Assembly: GCA_900770075.1 (NCBI GenBank)
Contig: CAAGIZ010000109.1
Location: 1-13,813 of the forward strand
Reading direction: 5' to 3'
DNA length: 13,813 nt
From: Spirochaetia bacterium
GTDB taxonomy: Bacteria; Spirochaetota; Spirochaetia; Treponematales; Treponemataceae
In this document: piece after piece, positions 1 to 6,575 of the stretch
Position numbering within the stretch: the stretch's first letter is position 1
Layout of the letters: every line of letters starts with the position of its first letter
The notes under the pieces: generated by a model
The model's database searches: none
Told to the model about the DNA's origin: nothing
The model's input: the letters and a program-made list of their open reading frames with translations, nothing else
Position numbers and translations under genes: made by a program

Positions 1-551
1 AACCTCTGGCAGAAAAAGACTACGAATTCGTAGATGCAATCAAGGGAGGTGCAATTCCTAACGAATACATTCCTTCCTGCGATAAGGGCTTCCGCCGTGC
101 TATGGAAAAGGGTTCTCTGATTGGTGCTCCTGTTGTTGGCGTAAAGATGACCATCAACGACGGTCAGTATCACCCGGTAGACTCTTCAGACATCGCATTC
201 CAGACTGCTGCAATCGGTGCATTCCGCGAAGCGTATGAAAAGGCAAAGCCGGTTATCCTCGAACCAATCATGAAGGTTTCCATCGAAGGACCTACAGAAT
301 TCCAGGGTAACATGTTCGGTCTTATCAACCAGCGCCGTGGCGTAATCCTTGAATCTACTGACGAAAACAACATTTCTACAGTAAACGCCGAAGTTCCTCT
401 TTCAGAAATGTTCGGTTTCTCTACTATTCTCCGTTCTTCAACACAGGGAAAAGCAGAGTTCACGATGGAATTCCTTAAATACGGAAAAGTTCCAAATGCT
501 GTAGGTGATGAACTGATTAAAAAGTATCAGGAATCTAAAAAGAACTCTTAA
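1..551 (+). CDS. fusA: Elongation factor G, C-terminal part (5' end outside window)
   Basis: GTP-driven ribosomal translocase; only the last 183 residues are present. The frame is open from base 3, before the first in-window ATG, so the gene starts upstream. Domain IV is visible at its start (GGAIPNEYIPS, then FRRAMEKGSLIGAPVVGV), followed by the domain V signatures LEPIMKVSIEGP, NQRRGVI and VPLSEMFGFSTILRSSTQGK, ending in KKYQESKKNS and TAA. The GTPase domain is not in the window. FQGNMFGLINQRRGVI and the C-terminal DELIKKY resemble, from memory, the mitochondrial EF-G1 tail more than canonical bacterial EF-G. This suggests the spirochaetal spdEFG1 paralogue, the translocation form. EF-G identity is very sure; the paralogue assignment is moderate. 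Two hairpins follow the stop codon. Confidence 0.95.
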   Translation, partial: PLAEKDYEFVDAIKGGAIPNEYIPSCDKGFRRAMEKGSLIGAPVVGVKMTINDGQYHPVDSSDIAFQTAAIGAFREAYEKAKPVILEPIMKVSIEGPTEFQGNMFGLINQRRGVILESTDENNISTVNAEVPLSEMFGFSTILRSSTQGKAEFTMEFLKYGKVPNAVGDELIKKYQESKKNS

Positions 552-560
552 TCTATCCGA

Positions 561-591
561 AAGGCTGCCTGTTTTTTGACGGCAGTCTTTT
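561..591 (+). terminator. Probable intrinsic terminator after EF-G gene
   Basis: A 7-bp stem (563-569 GGCTGCC with 581-587 GGCAGTC, one G-U pair) has an 11-nt loop and is followed directly by TTTT. It begins 10 nt after the EF-G stop codon. The T-tract is short, so readthrough into the next gene is plausible. Confidence 0.6.
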
Positions 592-593
592 GC

Positions 594-637
594 CCTCCCC
601 TCAGCTTTCTTAAACTGAAGGGAGGTTTCATAATTTT
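594..637 (+). terminator. Second hairpin in tandem, possible terminator or attenuator
   Basis: Bases 594-604 pair with 615-625 over 11 positions with a single C-A mismatch, leaving a 10-nt loop. The sequence after it is TTTCATAATTTT. The hairpin lies between the first terminator and the ribosome binding site at 639-645, so it could be a second terminator or a control structure for the next gene. No convincing promoter is seen between it and that gene: CATAAT at 629-634 would put the RNA start inside the ribosome binding site. Confidence 0.5.
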
Positions 638-651
638 CTAAGGAGAAAGCC

Positions 652-1326
652 ATGGTAAAACAGGATCTTTATAACAAAAGCCCAGTACGCCTTTTCGATA
701 CAGCAACAGAAGGCGGCCTTAAAGAAGGCGGTCTTGGACTCGTTACTTCAAAAAAAGGTCTGGGAAAGACATCTGTGCTCGTTCAGTTTGGAATGGACAC
801 CCTGCTGAAAGACGAACAGCTGGTTCACGTAACTTTTGACCTTCACTCTTCAAACGTAATTTCCTGGTACGATGGAATTTTTGCAGAAATCGCAAAAAAA
901 TCGGCAGGAAACAGCGCTGAACTCAAAACAGACGTGGTTTCAAAACGCACAATCCTCAACTTCTCCCTCGACAATTTCTCCGTTACAAAGGTAGTAAACA
1001 CCCTTAAAGCCCTTTCTTCAGCAGGAATCGCTGTAAAAGGCGTTGTAATGGACGGAATTGACTTTACAAAAGTTTCAGAGGACGACGTAAAGGCTGTTGC
1101 CGACTACGCAAAAGCAGAAAACATTACTGTATGGAGTTCCGCAACTGCAGAAGGTTCAAAACTTTCAGAAGTAGTTCCTGCAAATCTGGAAAAATACTTT
1201 GAAGTTGTAGTAAACCTTGCACAGACAGGTTCAAACGTTTCTGTAGAAGTGCTCAAATTCGGCGACAAAAAAGACGTAGACACAGGTCTTAAACTGGATT
1301 CAAAGACACTTCTCATTTCTAAATAA
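652..1326 (+). CDS. Small RecA/KaiC-like P-loop protein, function unknown
   Basis: A 224-residue soluble protein with no signal peptide or membrane segment. The start is ATG with a strong TAAGGAG seven bases upstream. The fold looks RecA/KaiC-like. LKEGGLGLVTSKKGLGKTS (residues 23-41) carries a P-loop, SKKGLGKT at 33-40, with Ser where the first Gly is usual. HVTFDLHSS (59-67) matches the KaiC strand that carries the catalytic Glu, here Asp63. GVVMDGIDF (130-138) looks like Walker B with Asp134 and Asp137. The remainder predicts alternating strands and helices as in a single RecA core, without the extra domains of RecA, RadA or DnaB. It follows the EF-G gene in the same direction behind two hairpins and ends at a strong terminator. 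A nucleotide-binding role is likely. ATP hydrolysis is unproven because the P-loop and the catalytic acid deviate from consensus. I do not recognise a named family. Confidence 0.85.
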   Translation: MVKQDLYNKSPVRLFDTATEGGLKEGGLGLVTSKKGLGKTSVLVQFGMDTLLKDEQLVHVTFDLHSSNVISWYDGIFAEIAKKSAGNSAELKTDVVSKRTILNFSLDNFSVTKVVNTLKALSSAGIAVKGVVMDGIDFTKVSEDDVKAVADYAKAENITVWSSATAEGSKLSEVVPANLEKYFEVVVNLAQTGSNVSVEVLKFGDKKDVDTGLKLDSKTLLISK

Positions 1327-1341
1327 CCCTCATTTTGAGAT

Positions 1342-1383
1342 AAAAAAAAGCCCTGCGGAAACAAACCGCAGGGCTTTTTTTTT
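1342..1383. terminator. Strong bidirectional intrinsic terminator
   Basis: A perfect 10-bp G/C-rich stem (1349-1358 with 1366-1375) encloses a 7-nt loop. It is flanked by an A-run on the left (1342-1348) and a T-run on the right (1376-1383), so it works in both directions. It sits between two convergent genes, the plus-strand P-loop gene ending at 1326 and the minus-strand membrane protein gene ending at 1440, and probably ends both. Confidence 0.92.
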
Positions 1384-1439
1384 CTGCCATCCTTTTTTTA
1401 CATTTTTAAAGGGTGCATATTCTTCTTATTTTTCGTTTG

Positions 1440-2243
1440 CTATTTCCACGGGAACAAAAAAGATCCGAGTTTTCTCGGTCCAAGAGCGTCCCTGTCCTCT
1501 GCAAGAAGTTCATCCCAGGGCACAGAAGTCCGCTTTTCCCTGTCTTCAAGATAATCTTTATGTTCTTCAAGCCAGTCATATTTGTAAAGGCGCAGACGGC
1601 AGGCATTTGTACAGCTCAGGGTGATTCCGTTCAATCCAGGAATAAGGCCAAAGGTCAGAACGCTAAGCGCCAGAAGAACCAGGTTATGCAAAAGCATCAG
1701 AAAAGAAAAACCAACATTGTCAAAATAAACGATAAAGGACTTTTTCAGGGTTTTTACAAAAGTGTTGTCTTCCTGCAAAAAATACAGGGGCACAAACCAC
1801 TGCAAAGCCATTACGACAATAAAAAAGAACCAGGCAAGAACGGCAGCCAGAAGCACCATAAAAAGGCTTCCGTCCTTCAGGTACATTCCCAGATAAAAAC
1901 TGAAGGCAACCCTTACCACAAGGCACAAAGCACCCGACAGTACTCCGAAAGCAAAGCCTGTAAAAAAACAGGTTTTAAAGGCAGCAAAAAAAATGCCCCA
2001 TTTAGGCGAATTAAAGTCCGCAATTTTCCGGGCATTCGCACCCCAGGCAAACAAAACGCTCATCAAAAGGCCGCAGCACAGGACAAAGACAGGGTAGGAA
2101 AGAAAGGTACCCGCCGCCACAGAAGCAGAAACGGCAAAATAAGAAGCAGCAATTATCCCCACCGACACCACATTTATCAAAATTAGATAAAACAGGTTAT
2201 CCCAAACATCACAAAAATTCTTTTTCAAAAAAAATCCAAACAT
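1440..2243 (-). CDS. Conserved polytopic membrane protein, function unknown
   Basis: A 267-residue protein with about five or six hydrophobic segments, roughly residues 15-40, 45-65, 85-110, 125-150 and 170-205. A soluble charged C-terminal tail follows. The chosen start is ATG at 2243, which has GGAGA (2248-2252) at good spacing; an upstream in-frame TTG at 2258 lacks this. Topology and the W-D-N-L start faintly recall the DUF624/YesL group, but I cannot confirm that. The tail is notable: after the last membrane segment come DYLEDREKR, then VPWDELLAEDRDALGPRKL and a terminal FLFPWK. This looks like a conserved motif rather than random tail. The gene lies 99 bp downstream of fhs on the same strand and may be read with it; no functional link is evident. 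Confidence 0.85.
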   Translation of the reverse strand: MFGFFLKKNFCDVWDNLFYLILINVVSVGIIAASYFAVSASVAAGTFLSYPVFVLCCGLLMSVLFAWGANARKIADFNSPKWGIFFAAFKTCFFTGFAFGVLSGALCLVVRVAFSFYLGMYLKDGSLFMVLLAAVLAWFFFIVVMALQWFVPLYFLQEDNTFVKTLKKSFIVYFDNVGFSFLMLLHNLVLLALSVLTFGLIPGLNGITLSCTNACRLRLYKYDWLEEHKDYLEDREKRTSVPWDELLAEDRDALGPRKLGSFLFPWK

Positions 2244-2255
2244 TTTATCTCCATA

Positions 2256-2328
2256 CAAAAGCCTGCAAACCGCCCGACAGTTTCATGCAGTCAGGCAGCA
2301 CCAGCCCCCCTCGGCATTTTCCGCAGGC
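2256..2328 (-). terminator. Possible two-stem terminator after fhs (weak)
   Basis: On the minus strand an outer 6-bp stem (2323-2328 with 2261-2266) closes a loop holding an inner 7-bp stem (2290-2296 with 2272-2278). TTTTG follows at 2260-2256. The T-tract is short and the outer stem encloses a large loop, so this is only a candidate. It overlaps the leader of the membrane protein gene. Confidence 0.3.
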
Positions 2329-2342
2329 AGCAGCAAAAATCC

Positions 2343-4028
2343 TTAGAACAGACCAGAAATTTTTCCGTCATCATCCACGTCAATATTCATGGCGGCAGGC
2401 AATTTCGGAAGTCCCGGCATGGTCATAATATCGCCGGCAAGCACCACCACAAAGCCCGCCCCGCTGTAAAGCTGGCAGTCCCGCACAGGGAACACGTAGT
2501 CCTTCGGTGCACCAAAAAGTTTCGGGTCATGGCTGATGGAATTCTGAGTTTTTGCTATGCACACAGGAAGCTCCTTAAAGCCCTGCTCCTCGTATTCCCG
2601 CAGTTTTTTAAGCACGGCAGGAGGAAATTCCACCGACTTTGCTCTGTAAATTTCCGTTGCAATAACCCTGACCTTGTCTGCAAGAGAAAGATGAGACTCG
2701 TAAAGATAGTGGAATTTTGCTTCCCCGGATTCTGCAATCTGCACCACAGTTTGAGCAAGTTCCGTCATGCCCTCGCCGCCTTTGCCCCAGCCTTCGCACA
2801 GAACAGCCTTTGACCCCTTTTTCTCGCAGAGATTCTTCAAAAGCGCAATTTCTTCGTCAGTATCGGTTACAAAACGGTTTACGGCAACCACAGACGGCAC
2901 GCCGAATTTTGCAATGTTTTCGATGTGAACGGCAAGATTTTCAAAACCTCTTTCCAGAGCCTGAACATCCGGCGCAGAAAGGTCAGCCTTGGCAACACCA
3001 CCGTGCATCTTGAGGGCGCGGACAGTGGCAACGATAACCACCACATCCGGGCTTATACCGGCAGTGCGGCACTTAATGTCCATAAACTTCTCGGCACCCA
3101 GATCCGCAGCAAACCCTGCTTCCGTAACGACGTATTCACCGCAGGCAAGAGCACTGTAAGTTGCGTTTATGGAATTGGTTCCCTGAGCAATGTTTGCAAA
3201 AGGTCCCCCGTGAACAAAAACCGGATTTTTTTCCAGAGTCTGCACAAGATTCGGACGAATTGCGTCTTTTAAAAGCGCAGCCACAGCCCCGGTACATTTT
3301 AGTTCTCCGAATTTTACAGGACGCTTGTCGTAAGTCTGGCACACAGTAATATTGTTAATCCGTTTTTTCAAATCGCTGATGGAAGAAGAAAGGCAGACAA
3401 TAGCCATAAGTTCCGAAGCAACGGAAATTACAAAATGATCTTCCCGCGGAACACCGTCAGTCCTGCCGCCAAGCCCTATGGTAATGTTGCGCAGGGCACG
3501 GTCGTTCAAGTCTACGCACCGCTTCCAGATTACAGTCCGCGGGTCAAGCCGGAGAGGGTTTCCCTGCTGAATGTGATTGTCTATCAGGGCAGCAATCAGG
3601 TTGTTTGCAATGGAAATTGCGTGAATATCCCCCGTAAAGTGCAGGTTAATGTCTTCCATAGGAACAATCTGTGCATAACCTCCGCCGCAGGCACCGCCCT
3701 TAACACCAAAACACGGTCCCAAAGAAGGTTCCCTTAAAGCAATGACAGCCTTTTTTCCGATTTTGTTAAGCCCGTCCCCCAGCCCGATGGAAACAGTGGA
3801 CTTACCTTCACCGGCAGGGGTAGGAGTTACAGCCGTCGTCAAAATCAGTTTTCCCCGGTTCTTCGGATCCTGAATTTTCTTCTGAAACTTGCGAAGTTCC
3901 GCCATAGTCAGTTTGGCCTTATATTTTCCGTAAAAATCCAGACCCTCTTCTTCAATCCCGATTTTTTTTGCAACTTCAGCAACAGGAACCATCGTATTTT
4001 TCTGAGCAATTTCAATATCCGAAAACAT
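2343..4028 (-). CDS. fhs: Formate-tetrahydrofolate ligase
   Basis: Joins formate to tetrahydrofolate using ATP, giving 10-formyl-THF for purine synthesis, initiator tRNA formylation and one-carbon or acetogenic metabolism; cytoplasmic. The 561 residues match the usual family length of about 555-560. The P-loop is TPTPAGEGKST (residues 68-78). Family blocks follow: ALREPSLGPCFGVKGGACGGG, FTGDIHAI, NNLIAALIDNH, LDPRTVIWKR, GLGGRTDGVPRED, FVHGGPFANIAQGTNS, TEAGFAADLGAEKF, VAVNRF, and GDIMTMPGLPK near the C-terminus. The start ATG at 4028 has GAGGT at 4034-4038 upstream. The gene appears to have its own promoter, and a hairpin lies in the leader. folD and folE2 lie about 8-9 kb to the right on the same strand, in separate transcription units. 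Confidence 0.97.
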   Translation of the reverse strand: MFSDIEIAQKNTMVPVAEVAKKIGIEEEGLDFYGKYKAKLTMAELRKFQKKIQDPKNRGKLILTTAVTPTPAGEGKSTVSIGLGDGLNKIGKKAVIALREPSLGPCFGVKGGACGGGYAQIVPMEDINLHFTGDIHAISIANNLIAALIDNHIQQGNPLRLDPRTVIWKRCVDLNDRALRNITIGLGGRTDGVPREDHFVISVASELMAIVCLSSSISDLKKRINNITVCQTYDKRPVKFGELKCTGAVAALLKDAIRPNLVQTLEKNPVFVHGGPFANIAQGTNSINATYSALACGEYVVTEAGFAADLGAEKFMDIKCRTAGISPDVVVIVATVRALKMHGGVAKADLSAPDVQALERGFENLAVHIENIAKFGVPSVVAVNRFVTDTDEEIALLKNLCEKKGSKAVLCEGWGKGGEGMTELAQTVVQIAESGEAKFHYLYESHLSLADKVRVIATEIYRAKSVEFPPAVLKKLREYEEQGFKELPVCIAKTQNSISHDPKLFGAPKDYVFPVRDCQLYSGAGFVVVLAGDIMTMPGLPKLPAAMNIDVDDDGKISGLF

Positions 4029-4072
4029 ATCAAACCTCGCAAACCAGCATCCAAAGGAATACCGTAAAATCA

Positions 4073-4091
4073 GGGGTCATTTTTTAACCCC
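4073..4091 (-). promoter_or_regulatory. Hairpin at the predicted 5' end of fhs mRNA
   Basis: GGGGT and ACCCC pair around an A/T loop of nine bases. Given the predicted promoter, RNA would start near 4092, placing this stem at the very 5' end of the transcript. It could protect the message or affect early elongation. There is no T-tract, so it is not a terminator in either direction. Confidence 0.45.
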
Positions 4092-4098
4092 AAAGACA

Positions 4099-4127
4099 AT
4101 TTTAATAAAAATTTTCTGTCTTTACAA
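4099..4127 (-). promoter_or_regulatory. Predicted sigma-70 type promoter for fhs
   Basis: On the minus strand, TTGTAA (4127-4122) and TAAAAT (4104-4099) are separated by exactly 17 bp in strongly A/T-rich sequence, giving a leader of about 64 nt before the fhs ATG. The match is good, but A/T-rich sequence produces chance matches. Confidence 0.55.
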
Positions 4128-4190
4128 CAAAACCAAAAACTTGAAAAAAATCAGTTTTCTTTCATTTACCACTTGATTTTTTTTTGATTT

Positions 4191-4299
4191 GGGCGTATCG
4201 GCACCGGGTGCCGCCGGTGTTTCCAGGCTCCCCTACGGTCGGTCCTTCGGACGCACTTGCGTGCCCCTCCAGCACCTTACGCAATTATCCTCGAGGTGC
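4191..4299. repeat. G/C-rich palindromic intergenic repeat, copy 1
   Basis: A sharply G/C-rich block inside a very A/T-rich gap. It is bounded by an inverted GCGTA/TACGC pair (4193-4197 and 4278-4282). Inside are CGGCACC-G-GGTGCCG (4199-4213), GTCC-TTC-GGAC (4242-4252), GCAC-TTGC-GTGC (4253-4264), and GCACC (4272-4276) paired with GGTGC (4295-4299). The words CCAGGCT, CCTTCGG and GCCCCTCC occur in this order and also, in the same order, in the 12571-12830 region. An open frame running through it into the MarR gene is not considered coding. With its flanks it accounts for the 335-bp gap between fhs and the MarR gene. Confidence 0.6.
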
Positions 4300-4301
4300 C
4301 C

Positions 4302-4330
4302 TTTTCCAATTCCCGGCAAAAGTTTATACT
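4302..4330 (+). promoter_or_regulatory. Predicted promoter of the MarR-type regulator gene
   Basis: A good -10 hexamer TATACT (4325-4330) lies 17 bp after a weak -35 TTTTCC (4302-4307). RNA would start near 4337, leaving a leader of about 26 nt. The weak -35 lowers confidence. The promoter sits immediately after the palindromic repeat. Confidence 0.5.
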
Positions 4331-4337
4331 TTTAAGA

Positions 4338-4353
4338 AACTTGCCTGCAAGTT
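4338..4353. promoter_or_regulatory. Candidate MarR operator: perfect 7-2-7 palindrome
   Basis: AACTTGC-CT-GCAAGTT is a perfect inverted repeat at the predicted transcription start, directly after the -10 box and 11 bp before the regulator's ATG. MarR dimers usually bind palindromes of this size over their own promoters. As I remember it, E. coli marO contains ACTTGCCTGGGCAA, which shares the nine bases ACTTGCCTG. Autorepression is inferred. Confidence 0.6.
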
Positions 4354-4363
4354 ACACAAAGCG

Positions 4364-4798
4364 ATGAACTACGACGAAAATTCAATCTTAAGCCTTATTT
4401 CCCGCATCCACACCCAGAGCCAGAATTTCCTGCAAAAAAAACTGTCTTCCCTGGGGCTATCCCAGATGGCAACCAGCCACGGAAACATCCTCTTCTGCCT
4501 GAGCCGTCAGGAAAGCCTTTCTGTGGGAGAACTTTCGCAAAAAATCAACAGAGATAAATCCACCACCACAGCCCTCATAAAAAAACTGGAGCAGGCCGGA
4601 CTTGTGGAACAAAAAAAAGACCCTTCCGACAGCCGCAAAAAACAGATTTGCCTTACTGCGCAGGGAAAGCAGTACACAAAAAAAACAGACCTCCTTTCCG
4701 CCCGGCTCATAACCCAAAGCTGGCAAAACTTCACCGCCCCGGAAAAACAGCAGCTAGTAGCCCTCCTGACCCGCCTGTCAAAAAATCTGGAAGAATAA
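4364..4798 (+). CDS. MarR-family transcriptional regulator
   Basis: A 144-residue winged-helix regulator, typical length for MarR. The ATG at 4364 is chosen because the frame upstream is only the palindromic repeat and the MarR fold begins here (MNYDENSILSLISRIHTQ). Helix-turn-helix: SVGELSQKINRDKSTTTALI (residues 53-72), then KKLEQAGLVEQKKDPSDSRKK (73-93). The last part is the wing, with the family D-P-S-D-S-R pattern, and LTAQGK follows. Terminal helices form the dimer interface. No clear Shine-Dalgarno precedes the start, so translation may be weak or another signal is used. It is divergent from fhs and convergent with lysS, with no partner transporter or enzyme beside it, so its ligand and targets are unknown. 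Most family members repress their own promoter in response to small aromatic or lipophilic compounds or oxidants. Confidence 0.9.
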   Translation: MNYDENSILSLISRIHTQSQNFLQKKLSSLGLSQMATSHGNILFCLSRQESLSVGELSQKINRDKSTTTALIKKLEQAGLVEQKKDPSDSRKKQICLTAQGKQYTKKTDLLSARLITQSWQNFTAPEKQQLVALLTRLSKNLEE

Positions 4799-4804
4799 AA
4801 AAAA

Positions 4805-4847
4805 GGCAGAAACCCAAATCACGGAATCCGTTTTTCAGGTATCTGCC
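4805..4847 (+). terminator. Possible terminator after the MarR gene
   Basis: An inner short stem ACGG-AAT-CCGT (4821-4831) runs into TTTTT (4831-4835). A 6-bp outer stem (4805-4810 with 4842-4847) is followed by CTTTATT. Either could stop transcription from the MarR gene before it meets lysS. Confidence 0.4.
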
Positions 4848-4857
4848 CTTTATTGGA

Positions 4858-4913
4858 AGAAAAAGAGTTTGAAAGAGGAAAAGAAACCTTAGGAAGGTGT
4901 CGTTTTCTCTTTC
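4858..4913 (-). terminator. Probable terminator after lysS
   Basis: On the minus strand, just after the lysS stop, bases 4903-4913 pair with 4871-4881 (7 bp, a G-U pair, then 3 A-T pairs). An inner stem ACCTT/AAGGT (4886-4890 with 4894-4898) caps the structure. AAACTCTTTTTC follows, so the T-tract starts a few bases late. Confidence 0.5.
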
Positions 4914-4919
4914 TTACTT

Positions 4920-6554
4920 CTAATAGACGCTCAGTATTTTTGTCAATTTTTCTTTGCCGATTATCTTCATAAAGTTTGCAAGGCGCGGACCCTGGTCTTT
5001 TCCGATTATGGCGTGGTACATGGCGGTAAAGAGTGCTTTTGCTTCCAGTCCAAGTTCCGTTGCTATGTCGTACATTGCCTGCTGACATTCCTTGTCCTGG
5101 GCAAAGGTTCCGATTTTTGGAACAACTTCATCGCGAACACGGCGAACTGCTTCAAGCATAGTTCCTTCAATATCTTCCGCCCGGCTTCCATCATCCCGGA
5201 TTTTAAAGCAGAAGTCCGGTGCACAGTCCGGTGCAGATTCGTTTATCCAGTACCAGGCACACTTACAGCGGCGGCGCAAAACTTCTTCCTGTTCAGGTTT
5301 TACATCTCCAAGGCTTTTTATTACGGCATCCACATCACCTGAATAAGTCTGAAGCAGGGTTGTCAAAAGCCGGAAACCAATCTGATAAGGTTCAACTTTC
5401 GGGAAGCCCGGCTCAACCTGGCTCAGTTCGTAGATGCGCTTTTCGTGGTTTATGATGGACTCGCGCTTTTTTTCGTCCTTTTCTTTAGGAAGTTCTTTTC
5501 CCCAGGCAATGCGTTCCGTGCGGTCGTAGGCTTCGTAAACGGTAACAACGTCCAGGTCAAAACTGATGGAAAATTCGTGGTCTACCTTGTTCTGGGCAAA
5601 GATGTAGCGCAAAACTTCCGGCTGGTAAACTTCCAGGGCATCCACAAGAGAGATAACCTTTCCTTTAGAGGAAGACATCTTTCCCGGAACTCCCTTAAGC
5701 TTTACAAAGTCATATTTCATTGTAACAGGGGCATCCCAGCCGTAAAGCCTTTTGGAAACCAGTTTTGCCGTATCGTAGGAGCCTCCCGGAGAGATGTGGT
5801 CTTTTCCGCCCGGTTCAAAGACAACTTTTTCTTCGTTCCAGCGCATCGGCCAGTCTACACGCCAGCCCAGCTTAAACTCTTTTGAAGTGCGCAGGTCGCC
5901 CTTTTCTACATGACCGCAGCTTGTGCACTTGTAGGTAACAGCGTATTCACCGTCATAGTCCTGAATTTCTGTCGTGTCCTTGTTGCACTTGCAGCAGAAA
6001 GCAGCCACCGGCCAGTAAACGTCTTCCGGCTTCATCTTGTGTTCGTCGTCCCGGTAGGTGTTGAGGCAGTCTTTTATCACGTCACGCTTCTGCATGGCAA
6101 TTTTCATGCCTTCAGTGTAGCGGTTTGCACGATAGCGGCTTGCCTGATACAAAAATTCCGGGTAAATGCCCACCCTTGGAAGCTGGGTTTCTATATCTTT
6201 TTCGTGGTGCCGTGCATAATTTTCGTCCCGGTCAAAGGTGTCCGGCACCATGGTTATCGGGTAGCGCAGGTATTCTTCCAGAACCTCCGGCTTCGGCATG
6301 TTTCCCGGAACCTTTCTAAAAACATCGTAATCGTCCCAGGAATAAATAAAGCGCACGTTCTTACCCCTGTCGCGCAAGGCACGAACGATTAAATCTACAG
6401 TGATAATTTCCCGGAAATTTCCGATATGCACGGTTCCCGACGGTGTAATTCCCGAAGCACAGGTATAAAGGTCAAGTTCACCTTTCTGCTTGATGATTCT
6501 CTCTGCCTGCTGGTCTGCCCAGTGACAGAGTTCTGAAATGTTTCTTTCTGACAT
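4920..6554 (-). CDS. lysS: Lysyl-tRNA synthetase, class I
   Basis: Charges tRNA-Lys with lysine in the cytoplasm. The 544-residue protein is the class I (Rossmann-fold) form, unrelated to the class II LysRS of most bacteria. Signatures: SGTVHIGNFREI with HIGN at residues 43-46, and GKMSSSKGKVIS with KMSSSKG at 292-298. A probable zinc knuckle is formed by Cys187-x-x-Cys190 and Cys210-x-x-Cys213. EPGGKDHISPGGSYDTAK (247-264) belongs to the catalytic domain, and the C-terminal third is the helical anticodon-binding part. Start ATG at 6554 has AGGA seven bases upstream. No class II lysS is present in the window. Class I LysRS is common in archaea and spirochaetes and scattered elsewhere, so it supports the spirochaete assignment. 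The gene is flanked by gaps on both sides and is probably transcribed alone. Confidence 0.97.
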   Translation of the reverse strand: MSERNISELCHWADQQAERIIKQKGELDLYTCASGITPSGTVHIGNFREIITVDLIVRALRDRGKNVRFIYSWDDYDVFRKVPGNMPKPEVLEEYLRYPITMVPDTFDRDENYARHHEKDIETQLPRVGIYPEFLYQASRYRANRYTEGMKIAMQKRDVIKDCLNTYRDDEHKMKPEDVYWPVAAFCCKCNKDTTEIQDYDGEYAVTYKCTSCGHVEKGDLRTSKEFKLGWRVDWPMRWNEEKVVFEPGGKDHISPGGSYDTAKLVSKRLYGWDAPVTMKYDFVKLKGVPGKMSSSKGKVISLVDALEVYQPEVLRYIFAQNKVDHEFSISFDLDVVTVYEAYDRTERIAWGKELPKEKDEKKRESIINHEKRIYELSQVEPGFPKVEPYQIGFRLLTTLLQTYSGDVDAVIKSLGDVKPEQEEVLRRRCKCAWYWINESAPDCAPDFCFKIRDDGSRAEDIEGTMLEAVRRVRDEVVPKIGTFAQDKECQQAMYDIATELGLEAKALFTAMYHAIIGKDQGPRLANFMKIIGKEKLTKILSVY

Positions 6555-6575
6555 TTTACGTTCCTAAATATATTT

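Noticed and set aside
1413..2186. Plus-strand open frame of 257 codons
   Set aside because: Antisense to the membrane protein gene, very rich in K, Q and H with no domain, and it begins right after the bidirectional terminator without a ribosome site.
4191..4320. CRISPR-like repeats
   Set aside because: The palindromes differ in sequence and there is no regular repeat-spacer spacing.
4184..4363. Sixty-codon N-terminal extension of the MarR frame
   Set aside because: This part translates the G/C-rich palindromic repeat and crosses the predicted promoter; the MarR fold starts at 4364.
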